Shown: piece by piece, positions 36,148 to 47,941 of the stretch
Position numbering within the stretch: the stretch's first letter is position 1
Layout: every line of letters begins with the position of its first letter
DNA from: Aquilaria yunnanensis
Taxonomy: Eukaryota; Streptophyta; Magnoliopsida; Malvales; Thymelaeaceae
DNA length: 64,000 bases
Direction of reading: 5' to 3'
Assembly: GCA_039654915.1 (NCBI GenBank)
Contig: CM077600.1
Location: forward strand, 31,245,992-31,309,991
Notes under the pieces: generated by a model
Databases searched by the model: none
The model's input: only the letters and a program-made list of their open reading frames with translations
Told to the model about the DNA's origin: nothing
Program-made: the position numbers and the translations under genes

Positions 36148-36857
36148 AAACTGCCCCATAATTCGAAGCATCGATAAGTCGATTTCTAAGGAGATTTTGT
36201 GCCACACGCAGCTGAAGAACTGCTCCAGAATTTTGTTTTGTTGGTGATGAAGAACTACTTTTGTAAATATTCGAAACATTGTTGTGTGAGTGTGACTGAT
36301 TTTTTCGGACTCCTTCCACTTGCATATCATATGGAGTAGTATGATTGATTTGTTCTTTCGTGATTAGAATTTTAGAGTCCTGAAATTTTCTGTTGCTGAA
36401 ATATGGTTAGAGGGCCAAGAATGTCCGAGGTGCTAAACTTGTGCCATGTTGATCAGGGCGGAGGGGCAAAGCTAGGATTTTAAGTCACGGACAGATGAAG
36501 ATGCCGTAATAGAAAAAAGGAAGTTTTTTTAGCTTTAGTTTTAACATGTGTATATGGATAATATTCATAATGGGCACCCCTTAGTCTTCCACTATCTCGG
36601 CCACTGATGTCGATGCCAGTTTATCTACATTATTCAATGAATTAATTAAATGTTATGCAACTGACTAAGCATACCATAAGTTCCTTTTCCCAAACACAAA
36701 CATAAAATGTGGACTAACAAAAGTGGTTCAGCCTGTGAGGTACTATGAGAACTTGGTTTTATATTGGCATGATTCTATGTGGTGATCATATTCAGGATTA
36801 AGTCCTACACTTTGGAAGAGAGTCTTAAGTACATAGTTTGAACTTGTTCTGCTTGAT
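36148..36857. other. 3' flank of the DUF868 gene up to the CACTA element
   Basis: The first few hundred bases probably include the 3' UTR of the DUF868 gene. No further gene recognised. Confidence 0.5.
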
Positions 36858-36874
36858 TATCACTACTAAAATCA

Positions 36875-37160
36875 CCGACTTTACCAACTGCCATTTACCA
36901 ACGTGCAGCAGTTGGTAAATTGAATTTACCAACTGCTGCACGTTGGTAAATGACAGTTGGTATTCGATACGTTGGAAAATTTTTTACCAACGCGCAACTA
37001 ATAACACGTTGGTAAATTCCAACGTGTATACGTTGGTAAAATACACGTTGGTAATTACCAACGGTCATTTAAAGGACTCGGTTTCCATCGCGTAGTTATA
37101 GTTACCAACTGCCAGCAATTGGTAATTTACCAACTGTCCTGTTATAAAGCCGTTGGTACT
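36875..37160. repeat. left subterminal repeat array of the CACTA element
   Basis: The motif TTACCAACG or TTACCAACTG recurs in both orientations at least a dozen times, often as near-palindromes such as ttaccaacgtgcagcagttg. Subterminal repeats of CACTA elements are binding sites for the element's TNPA-like protein; that role is inferred from the family. Confidence 0.85.
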
Positions 37161-37527
37161 GACCCTTCGTGAAAGTTGGTTTCACATTTGCGCGTTCGTT
37201 ATGTATATTAAACGTTCCAGGTTTCGGTTCTTTCGTATTTTTCCCCGTTTCAATCCACATTCAAAAGTAAATTACCAATTCAAAAGTACGCCCGGCTTTA
37301 CTCAGCAATAAACATTACACAACTATGCCAACGTAATTGAAATAAAATATTGTCAACTACAGCATAATTATACCAATAACAGATATGTCTGAAAGAAAGC
37401 ATTCAACATTCAACGACTTACACATTTCATAAATATCAAGTCAGTCTGATTTAGGTCTAAAAATAATTATGTTGTCATGCTCTAATACAAGAACTACAGA
37501 AATGCGCTAACCTGTTGATGACGCCCA

Positions 37528-39287
37528 TCACGGAGTCCTGACTATCTCCTCATCCTCTGACTCCGAGTCATCAGGATAAAGTGGAACTGGTTGTGCCGGC
37601 GGGCATGGAAGGTTTAGCGAACGACAAATAATCTCCAACTGAGCCCGGTTTGCCTCCAATGCAGCTCTTTGAGCCTCCATCTCTGCTCTCTGTCTCCTCT
37701 GAATCCTCTCGAGCTTCCTCTCGTACTCCGCATCCCTTCGCGCATTCTCCTCCGCCATCATCTTCTGTACTTGCTCGTTGAATTGCGGTGTCCGTGTGAT
37801 GTCGATAAGCCGGATGGGACCATGCTGTCGGCGTCCCGGTATAGCACACTGCTCAGATCCTAATCCAAATACCCGACCTCTCCTTCTACCGCCAGATGCG
37901 GTACTAATAATTGCTAGTTCATCAATGGCCTCTATTCCATCCTCTTGCTGTGTTTGCTCCTCAATCTCTGCACTGATACGAGTCTACAGCAACGTCATAA
38001 AATATATTTAGTCATGTCATAATTTTTTAAACATAGTCATTAAGTTAAGAATGTTCTGCAACCAAACGACTTTTACTACTTACAGCAACTTCTTCATAGC
38101 GCTTACTAACATATCTCCCATCCTTCTTTTTATGTGTCGCTTGAAGGACTTTAAACAAGCCAGGGTCCTTCTTCTCAGGATCTCTCTCTCTCTATTTGAA
38201 TGAAAACCAACATTAATATGTTAGAATATTTCATTAGTATCTCAACTGTTATTTGAAAGAACATTAAAACATACATACCATTTGCTCTCGATGTGCAGAC
38301 ATCGAGATAGATCCCCCAGTATATGTCGCGCTGCAAGAGCCAGACTGTGAATCATCGTCAGTCATTGTTCCTCGCATTGCCTTGAACTTCGCGGACTTTT
38401 GAATGAACTCAGGAGTCGCCCAATATGCCTCCATCTCCGCATATGCAGCATCTGACATAAAGTTTGCCTTCGCTCGACGTTTAACCGGATCTTTCACACG
38501 CCGAATTTCTGACATCATGCTTCTGTAATGTTGTGCTCCCAATATATTCCAAACCCGATACACCTCATTATGGTGTATGGGATCCCACTCACAGCTCCTC
38601 TGTACAGGTTAATATGTTTAAACTATTAGAATGGGTTAGGAACATTCTATCTCTTATAACATTATTACATCATTATCATAGTAATATTATTGTCATACCT
38701 CAAAAACACGCCACCATTGCTGCAGGTCTGATGGAGAGACGGAGGACCATTCAGCATATGGCTTGAAATGTGTGGTGAAACATGGTGTCACTAACCGTGT
38801 CGCCGCAGCTGGAATGAATCTGTGACATTTAAATTATCGGACTTAAGTTTCAAAGAATGATTCCATATAAAGTATTATTTCACTAATATTAATACTTGTG
38901 TCTAGTATTTATCACTTACGTGTTACCATGTGGGGTTATCCTCATCCGCGGTCGACCTGCTGTCTGTGACATCGATGATGGGATGTCATTAATATGTATA
39001 TCATCATCTGAGGGATGGGTCGGCACTATGGGGTGCCTCAGGTGCCGCGCACCAGATCTATGTCCAGATGGCGTGCCTCTACCGCCGTCTTCTCGGTGCT
39101 CATGTGAGGGGACCTGCGTGGGTGGCACTGTTGTCCCCTGCGTCTCCACACCGACATCCTGCTGTGCCCGGGATGAAGAACCCATCCTATGTCGTTCATT
39201 AAGTATTGGTTCCATTACCTCCTTAAACTGCGCAAATAGTCCTTTCCCAGGTCGGCGTTTATACGTGTTATCCCCTTTACGAGGCAT
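37528..39287 (-). CDS. CACTA second gene, Transposase_24 (Ptta/En/Spm, TNPA-like) protein
   Basis: Five exons (39287-38920, 38819-38699, 38599-38279, 38191-38084, 37983-37528) join in phase to 457 aa without an internal stop; an ATG two codons upstream at 39293 is also possible. The N-terminus (MPRKGDNTYKRRPGKGLFAQ) is basic and the next stretch is a low-complexity linker. The conserved centre reads TPCFTTHFKPYAEWSS, WWRVFERSCEWDP and GRYVSKRYEEVA, typical of the plant En/Spm-associated Transposase_24 family. The C-terminal 80 residues form a charged coiled coil (NARRDAEYERKLERIQRRQR) before an acidic tail. Such proteins are thought to bind subterminal repeats and assist transposition. It lies downstream of the TNP2 pseudogene on the same strand and, unlike it, still looks intact. 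Confidence 0.8.
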
Positions 39288-39446
39288 CTGCATTTATTTA
39301 GTTTTTAAGTTGGTGAATTAAACATAACATATATCTACTGACATATATTGTGCAGTATTAGGGGTACATAAACGTACTCAAATATTTCCATCACATACAT
39401 AAAAATTACAAGTTACCATTATTCCTAATAGATGTTATCTAATCAT

Positions 39447-42400
39447 TCATTCATTCCCACTGCTTTCATTCGACTCAAACTCCTCGGACTCTTCAGAGTC
39501 ACTGTCATCGGATATAAACTCCTCCTCATCCTCTGTCTCGCCATTAGATCCCCCCTCCTCAAGTACATCTTCTTCAATATCATCATCAACACCCGGGTCA
39601 GCTAACTCCTCAATTGGGTCATCTTCAATTCTTTGACAATTAACGGATCCACTGTCTTGATACACGTCATCCGTGTCCATAACTGTAGCCTGTATTATCC
39701 ATCGAGGTTTTATCTTCATAACAGCTGACCACCCGTTTCTTTCACGTGACTTACTCGGATATCGTGTGTAGTAAACTTGGTCAGCCTGTGATGCTAGAAT
39801 GAAAGGATCAAACTTCTGATATCTGCGGCTATTCCAGATCTCAACTAACCCAAACTGTTTATGCATTCAAGTTCCACGTTCAAGTGTTGGGTCAAACCAG
39901 TTGCACCTAAACAAGACAACATTCTTATGCGGAAAGCCGGGATATTCGAGTTGAATGACTTCTTCTAATATACCATAAAAATCACATTCAACTTCACTTG
40001 CACCCGTGCTGCGTATGCATACTCCACTATTAAATGTTGATTTGTCCTTCCCCCATTCACTTATGTGAAACTTGTACCCATTTGTGAAATACACCGGCCA
40101 TGTCTGAACTCGTCGTGAGGGACCACATGCAACATCCCACAAGATGGTATCGACAATATTGTTACCTGGGTCATCAACCTATGCAAAACATATTTCAATT
40201 TAGGACAACATATATGGAATGTTGTATAACTTAACATATTGCAATACATTCTGTCCTAAAAGCACACGTACATATCGTCGGAGCCAGGCTGAGAAATTGT
40301 TTTCAATGTGTACGTCCATCTCGGACATTGTTATCTCGGGTGCAGTTTCCCTGACCATGTCCACAAACATACTGTGGCCAATTACAGAAACAATAAAAAT
40401 ATGTTAGTTTTGTTTGATCAGTAGTACTGAATTTCACAGTTGGAATGCCTTTACATGACAAATGACTTACTTTAGGTATGGCCTGATCTGAGGACAGTTT
40501 AGAAGAACGTATGTGGTTGCAAGTCTGAGTTCATCGTCCGTGAGGAATCTATAGCGGCATGCACCATATGGTCGTCCCGGAAAAGTGAATATCGTCCACA
40601 AGTCACCATTACATTGGACAGGACCACCATTGTCATTTCTCGGTACGCGGTTCATCATTGTGGGAACATGGGACTCAAAGTAATGAGAGCAAAAGATGGA
40701 AGTTTCCTCTATAAGGTATGCTTCACATATCGATCCCTCAACATGAGCAGTATTAGAAACCTTCATTTTTAGGTCATGCATGCACCGCTCAAATTTATAC
40801 ATCTATCGGTACTGAACAGGTCCTCCAACCCTTGCTTCATAGGGCAAGTTAACTGGGAGATGCTCCATCACATCAAAAAACCCTGGAGGCAAATTATAAT
40901 TGGAATATTTTCCTCCAATGCAAACAACTGATTTTCATGCAATTCTGGAGAGCACAAGTCTCTAAAGAATAGGCTTAACTCCGTTAATGGCTTCCAAATA
41001 TTGTCGGGTAGCGCTTCGAGGGCAATGGGGAGAAGCCTTTGCATCATAACGTGGAAATCATGACTCTTCATACCATACATATTGCAACCAGCTGTATCAA
41101 CACATCTCCCAAGATTCGAGGCATATCCATCAGGGAGTCGTAATGATTTTATCCAGGCGATCACATCTTGCCTTTGGTTAACATCCAATGTGAACCTCGC
41201 CTTTGGTTTGAACGAACGACCATCATCAAGTGGAACCATGTTTAACTCCTGCCGATTACAATAAATTTCCAGGTCTTTCCGTGCTTTCACATTATCTTTG
41301 GTTTTGTTCTTAACATCCATCACAGTATTCCATATATTCTCAAACACGTTCTTCTCAATATGCATAACATCAAGATTATGTCGTATTAAGTTCGTGGCCC
41401 AATATGGTAACTCCCAGAAAATGCTTCGCTTCGTCCAATTATGTGATTTCCCATAATCACACGGTCGATTTTATGGACCATCGTTACCAACTGATGGTAT
41501 TCATGAGATTCTTTCAAATATATCTTCACCTGATAAGCGCGGAGGAGGCAATGACTTTTCTGATTTCCCTTTCTTAAAGCAAGTACAATTCCTTCTATAT
41601 GGGTGGTTCCGGGGGAGGAATTGCCGATGACAGTCGAAAAAAGAAATTTTCCCGCCATACTTAACTTGGAATGTCTTACTTTCACCCATACAAATAGGGC
41701 AAGACAATCGCCCATGTGTCATCCACCCTGATAGCATGCCATAAGCCGGGAAGTCATTTATGGTCCACATTAATGCTGCTCGCAGAATAAAATTCTGTTT
41801 CAATGACACATCCCATGTTTCGACGCCATCAAACCACAGATGCCGTAGCTCGTCAATGAGAGGTTGTAGATAAACATCAATCTTATGATTTGGGCTACGT
41901 GGACCTGGAATCAACAACGAAAGGAACATGTAGGGTTTTTTCATGCACATCCAAGGGGGCAAATTATACGGAGTAACGATCACAGCCCAACAAGAGTATT
42001 GTTTCCCAGATGGTCCAAAAGGTGTAAATCCATCGGCACACAAACCCAATCTGACATTTCGTGGTTCCGAAGCAAACCATGGGTAGGTCTGATCAAAATG
42101 TTTCCAAGCTTCACCATCTGATGGATGTTTTAACACACCCGGGACCTGTGTTTGCTCCTTATGCCACCTCATCTGCTCAGCTGTTGCCAATGACGCAAAT
42201 AAGCGTTGCAGACGAGGGCTTAGTGGTAAATAATGCATGGTTTTCCTCGGTCGATCTTTACCACGACCTCCTTTTTTTGGCTTATATCTCTCAGACCCAC
42301 AGTACTTACAAATACGATTGGTACTGTCATCTTTCTAGAACAACATACAGTCATTCACACAGACGTCAATCTTCTCGTGAGACAGACCCAACTGGGAAAC

Positions 42401-43036
42401 TAATTTCTTAGTTTCATACCAATTTGATGGCATCTTACTATCTGTTGGTTGGGTCTCCTTCATTAGTTGGGCAACGCCATTAAAGCATCCTCGTGACATG
42501 TGATACTCAGACTTAAGGTTGAGAAGACGGACAGTAGCAGATAACTCAGAATGACTTTCGCACCCATCCCATAAAGGAGTTGACGCTGAATTCAACAGAT
42601 TAAAAAAATTTTGAGCACTTTCATTCGGCTCCACAACATTGTCTTCCGGAAATTGATTGTAACTAGGGCCAACGGCATCTAATACCATCCTTTCATATGG
42701 ATTCGTCGACGAACACCCCTGGTCAAACTCTGTAAACCCACCCACACCTGGAGCCGTATCTGATGATTCATTAAATGATTCACCATGTGCGGTCCAATTC
42801 CAGTAAAAAGGCGTAAACCCCCATTTGTACAGATGAACTCTGACCTCATCAGCCTGATTAAACCGCAAATTCTTACACTTCTCACAAGGACAGCGAATGC
42901 AGAACCCGCTCATATTTTCAGGGTGGGATACAGCAAATGATATAAATTCTTCCACCCCGGACTCCCACTGTTGTGTGTAACCAGTTCGGCGAGGCAAGAA
43001 ACGGTTACTGTACATCCAACTACGGGCGGATTCCAT
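39447..43036 (-). pseudogene. TNP2-type CACTA transposase, inactivated
   Basis: Blocks of a CACTA transposase follow in order. The transposase-associated domain is at 43036-42760 (SWMYSNRFLPRR, CPCEKCKN, HLYKWGFTPFYWNW). The TNP2 core is at 42300-40900 (HPSDGEAWKHFD, RNVRLGLCADGFTPFG, YGMLSGWMTHGRLSCPIC, LIRHNLDVMHIEKNV). A DUF4218-like part is at 40900-40467 and a DUF4216-like part at 40142-39867, with an acidic tail to 39447. Stops interrupt expected coding sequence at 42335-42337 (TAG after NDCMLF), 41501-41503 (TGA), 41471-41473 (TAA), 40803-40805 (TAG after QYR) and 39867-39869 (TGA after ERGT). A frameshift lies near 40880-40930. Additional exon sequence is seen at about 40376-40250. 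No functional protein is expected. Confidence 0.88.
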
Positions 43037-44555
43037 TACACACAAAATCTGTTCGTAATCATAAACACCTCAATCTATTAAATGATATACGTACTCAAGT
43101 TTTAGGTTGAGTTACTAAAAATAACAAAAGTATGCTTTAATGTTTACCCTCTCAAGTTTACAGTATTTTTAGATAGACAAAGTTTATTATCAATAAAGTT
43201 GTTCTTATGATTAACGTACGGTCATCATTATTGTTCTTATTGTTCTTATTACTGTCATTGTTCTTAGTACTTATATTCATAATTTTTAAAGAATATTTTA
43301 TTACAAAGCCAGGATTTACTAAGCTTTTAAGTACCTTGACTAAGCTATTTTATCTTAATAAGTTAAGCCATCAAGTTAAGTAAACTCATGTACAATATGA
43401 TGAAGGGTAAGAACTGATAAGTTCAATTGAAGACAATAATTTAATCTTGTAGTTAGAACATAAAAGTTGGGGTAGGATTTGCACAATAAAATCCTTTCTA
43501 GTAACCATTGGATAAGACCTTAGAATGTTTGAGCTCTCATTAAATCAGTATATATTTTGTTATATATACTGATCCTAAGTATTTAGGGTTTACAAGTTTA
43601 GGTATATTGTGTTGGGTTTAAGTGTAGATGTATGGTATAAGGTAAAGGTTAGGGTTAGGAAGAAGTTTGCGTTAAAGTCATGTTTGGTACAATCAGGATA
43701 CCTGGATTTCTTCGAATGACAGTGATAACTCCTCTTCAGTGGTCCTAATTAAGTATTTGTTTTAATCTTTTCTCTATTGGTATCCAAATTCCTTTACGAG
43801 GTATTTTTTCTGCATTATTATTGTCAGCTAACTGTCCACATGGTTTTATTATAAGGAATAAAGTTTTATTATCAATACTATCTTATGACATAATATAACC
43901 ATTTCCACTAAAGCACTCCAACTAAACCATAACTACACCTATTATCATGAACTTATTTAAATAATCATGCCATAAAATAATATACACAACGCACAAAGAA
44001 ATTACATATTGACTATAATACAGAAGAAAAAATATGCACAGATAACAAATAATTAACATAAATTTCATATTCAAATCTAAAGCCACAGTGTTCAAACCAT
44101 AGTGAGAAGTATTTCCGTTTTATTACCAATATTAGTAATTAAAACAATTTCCCTTAAAATCATCCCGTTCTCAAATATACACGAAAATAATTATAAACTA
44201 ACCTCGAACGACAGGAGAAACAATGGGTACTTCTTCACGCTAGACAGATGCAGGGAGGAACTGAAAAATGGGGGAAAAATAGCTTAATATACTGGTAATA
44301 TAAGAAATTTCTTCAAATGAAACTAAGTATCATTAATGTACACGATCAATTTAAACAAAATACGGTACGGAGATTATTATTTGTTTCATTATAGTTATGT
44401 ATAACCGTCATGTCATTATCTTTTCTCTCTTAACGCATCATTTATTTTAACTTATGTATATCTGTTTTAAATTGAGACATTTTTTTTTTTAAATTTCAGA
44501 TAAGGCCAACACATATTTTGTACATACCTAATTTCCATCGTTGAGTATAGAATTT

Positions 44556-44558
<3 letters not shown>

Positions 44559-44606
<48 letters not shown>
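44559..44606. repeat. (AT)24 microsatellite inside the CACTA element
   Basis: An uninterrupted run of 24 AT units in the non-coding part of the element. Confidence 0.95.
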
Positions 44607-44608
<2 letters not shown>

Positions 44609-46055
44609 GAATGAGTTTGAGTTTTTGGAACTGGCTTTTTTTAATCGCTTATTAATATCAACTTTGTTTAACTTGTGAGATCATTCTTTGAAACTAAAGT
44701 TGGTATTCTACCATATAATCTGTTCGATAGTTTTTTATTTCAGAAATGAGTTATTAAAAGTTCTAATGCAATAGTATATGGTTCAAGTGAACATTCCATA
44801 ATTAAAAGTAGTTGAGTATATTCCTTTGGGTATTTTAAAAAGGGATCGAGTTTCATTTTAATTTTTCTTCATTTTTAAGTATTTTAGTTTGTTAGTTCAT
44901 TATTTTAAAAATGAATCATAAAGAGTTGCCATAAAAAAGGGAACATAAAGAATAAACATAGTAGCATCCACTAATTGTTGCACTCAGACACAGTACCAAA
45001 AAAATGCTTATAATATTTACATAAACAAATATTAATAATATGTTAAATACATTAAATGCATTTACTTCTAATAAACTTTATCTATCTAAATAATTTATAT
45101 CTTTCTCAATTTACTAATAATTTCTATATCTATAATGGATTTTAATATTTATAAACCAATACTTAATGCTTGTTGCAATATTAATATTAACTTGTTTAAC
45201 ATTTTATTCATTTTTCAATTACTTCAAAAATAGAAGTATCATTTTTTTTATAAAGAAATTAGCAAATATAATTATTATTTTAAAAATTATTTTTCACCAT
45301 ATGAAAAAAAAAATAAATATTCTACAATATTTTGTCATTGGAAAATGTCAATATACTACCTAAACAAATCACTTAAATCTAATTTTTTCATAAATTCTAA
45401 TTAATCCCGAAAATAACAAAAAATTGTAAAAAAATGCACATAAAAAAACAATTGTAATGGGTAACCTAAAAACTAAATCTCCAACCAAATGCAACACAAA
45501 ATAACAAATATTGCACATATTTCAAACCAAATTAACACAATATAATCCGAAAATACGTAATTATTAAGGAAAAAAATCAAAAAATCCGAAATAAACGCGG
45601 TTACCTAAAAAAACAAAATATTAACTTCCTTCAAACACCTCCAAATCGCTTCAATCCTGCAATAAAAACCAACATCTTCAACCCATTATCAACCAAGAAG
45701 CTCAAATAGGGAGAAATACATAAAAAAAAAAATTCAAAATTCGCTGAAAAAAATAATTAACCTTCGGATCTAAAAAAACGACAGTAGATCGACGAATCTC
45801 CGACCTCAAAGAAAAAGTTTCCGGTCCCAATCGACGCAAACAAGTGAATGTGTGTGATGTGTGAGCTAGGAAGCGGAGGAGAGAGATACAGGAGGGAGAG
45901 AGAGAGACGAACCAGAGGAAGAAGAAATAGGGTTTAGCGAGTCTCGACGCTGGGGGGGGGGGGGGGGTTTAAAAAATTAATCAAAACGCACCGTTTAACT
46001 AAAGTAAAAAAAAAATCAAAAAAATCAAAAAAAAATTAAAAAAAAAAAAAAACCT

Positions 46056-46405
46056 CACCAACTGCTGGAAGTTGAAATTTTACCAACGGTTTGCACGTTG
46101 GAAAAAAAAATGTAAATTTTTTTTTAAGCACTCACCAACGCATGCACGTTGGAAAAGATTTACCAACGGCTCACCCTTTCAAAAAAAAAAAAAAAAATTT
46201 ACCAACTGCTGGGAAGTTGGAATTTTACCAACGGCTAAGACTGTTGGTAATTACCAACGGTTTGCACGTTGGAAAAATAAAAAAAACACTGTTAAATTTT
46301 TTTGAATCCATCACCAACGCGTGAACGTTGGAAAATAATTACCAACTGTTCTACGCGTTGGTAAATACCAACGGCGTAGCCGTTGGTAAATTAGCAGTTG
46401 GAAAA
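46056..46405. repeat. right subterminal repeat array of the CACTA element
   Basis: Recurrent ttaccaac, ccaacggtttgcacgttgg and ccaacggcgtagccgttgg motifs appear in both orientations, mirroring the left array. Homopolymer A runs (46031-46052, 46180-46195) interrupt it. Confidence 0.85.
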
Positions 46406-46427
46406 GTAGGTTTTTTTAGTAGTGTAT

Positions 46428-47109
46428 ATGATTTTTTTTTTTGCGGGGTTTCATTATAAAACATCCTCAAACCGTCCCTACTTCTCTCTTGCACTTGGAC
46501 TGCAGGTGCAACAAACTAAATGGGAAGGAATAACGTGGCATGCATTGGCATTGCGGCCAACCATGGCTCCACTCGGCCAACCCAGCTGGGATTCTGAAAT
46601 AAAGCGTCACTTTGAGCTCAAGTGCATGATAGAAAAATCTAGAATCTAAAGGCACTTGTGAGTGAATTGTAAGCACAAATTGCTTTTAGCAGAAAGTTGA
46701 GACTTTCCGCGCCGAATATGGTGAGCATCTACCCCTTTTCCACAGACAATCATGAATCTTTCAGAGTTCAAACATGGAGAAGGGTGCCCACCAAAGTAGT
46801 CGACAAAACAATGTAGAAGTAAAATTGTTAAGAAATACGTATTCTCCACTAAATAAGCTCTGAAGGTTAACAGGCATCTAATAATACAGTCGGCATCGGA
46901 CATTTGGAGAGCTGTTTGCTGGTCCAGCCTACTCCAGCTAGAAGCGAACCCAAGTCCAACCATTTCAGTTTCCTCTCAGAATCCAGGTTGTCCATCATGA
47001 TTCAGCAGAGGTGGTGGCCGGCTGGAGCTCGGCAGCCGTTCAAATTAGGCAGGAATGGGCCAGAAGTTTCTCATCACCTTTTTTCGCTGATGATTTAATG
47101 ATATTCTGA
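46428..47109. other. intergenic sequence of near-genic composition, unrecognised
   Basis: This stretch is less AT-rich than its surroundings. It has overlapping open frames on both strands, the longest 105 codons on the minus strand (46646-46963), none with a known domain. It could be the upstream part of the LINE relic that follows or a decayed gene. Confidence 0.4.
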
Positions 47110-47162
47110 ATGGTTTCGAATGGTTTACGGCAGGAGGTGGTTGAGGTTTTAAAAGGCTTTGC

Positions 47163-47430
47163 AGTGGTCTGTATTATGATGAGTAAGGAAAAACCAAAAC
47201 TATTCTCTCCCAATATACCGGCTCGGACGACGAGACTTTGCAACAAAATTTCGAAGGTTCTGGTTACTGATGATTTGGGAATATACGTGATTGTTCCGGT
47301 CCTTCATGGTAGGAAGATAAGATTGCTGTATAGCTATTTGGTGGATCATTTGGAAAACAAATTAGCTAGGTGGAAGCAGAAGAAGCCCCTGAGCTCGGCT
47401 GGACGGTGTGGTACGTACGTAGCCCTATCT
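47163..47430 (+). mobile_element. LINE reverse-transcriptase fragment
   Basis: The plus-strand frame contains SKEKPKLFSPNIP, DDLGIYVIVPVLHGRK, LYSYLVDHLENKLARWK and PLSSAGR in that order. This matches the layout after the catalytic region of plant LINE (L1-type) reverse transcriptases (DLGKYLG.P..HGR, Y..L.D....KL.GWK, LS.AGR). Only about 90 codons remain, so it is a relic. Confidence 0.75.
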
Positions 47431-47941
47431 AGAGGTGATCATTTGGTTTAAACCGAATCGAATTAGTTGGATCATTCAATTTTTGGTTTTGAATGATAAA
47501 AAATCAAATATATTGAATTAGCATGTAAAATCCGACTCAAATTCGGTTTGATTTCAAACCAAATAAAACAAAAAAAAAAGCAGTGTGATTCTATGAAAGA
47601 GGGAGTGAGAGAGGTGTTGTTTTTCCTTCCAAATTCTATTCAATATAAAAAATTTATTCTCCATGAAAAGAAAGAAAATAAGAATCTAAGCTAACTTGGG
47701 TTGGTTTGTAGGTTTATTGTCCATGAAAAAAATTGAAAAAAAATCTAATAACTAAAATTTTGATTAATTCGGTAACCAAATTAACTGATGTCCAAAACTG
47801 AAACCAAATCGAAATCGAATTTTTTGTTATTCGGTTTCAATCGAAACCGAACTAAATTACCAATTTTAACCAAACTGAATTATCAAATTATTATTATTAT
47901 TTATTATTTTTTTAGTTTGGACTGAATCACCCCCCCCCCCC
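47431..47941. mobile_element. probable hAT-like MITE relic
   Basis: The left edge (tagaggtgatcatttggttt) and many aaccgaat, aattcggt and aaccaaat phrases resemble the element at 33183-33721. The right edge ends gactgaatcacc followed by a run of 12 C that probably replaced the terminal cacccctag. No target duplication could be confirmed. Confidence 0.5.

Larger units (their letters stand above)
36861..46424 (-). mobile_element. complete-length CACTA (En/Spm-type) DNA transposon, 9,564 bp
   Basis: The left terminus CACTACTAAAATCACCG and the reverse complement of the right terminus, CACTACTAAAAAAACC, share a perfect 11-bp inverted end and go on as imperfect similarity (ACTTTACCAACTGC against ACTTTTCCAACTGC). 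The host triplet TAT is duplicated at 36858-36860 and 46425-46427. Dense CCAACG/CGTTGG palindromes line both subterminal zones (36875-37160 and 46056-46405). Genes inside are a broken TNP2 transposase and a Transposase_24-type gene, both on the minus strand, so the element's own 5' end is at 46424. The region 43046-46050 is AT-rich and non-coding, with (AT)24 at 44559-44606 and a run of 16 G at 45952-45967. Confidence 0.95.

Noticed and set aside
46646..46963. 105-codon minus-strand open frame next to the CACTA element
   Set aside because: No domain or splice context; near-genic base composition alone is not enough.
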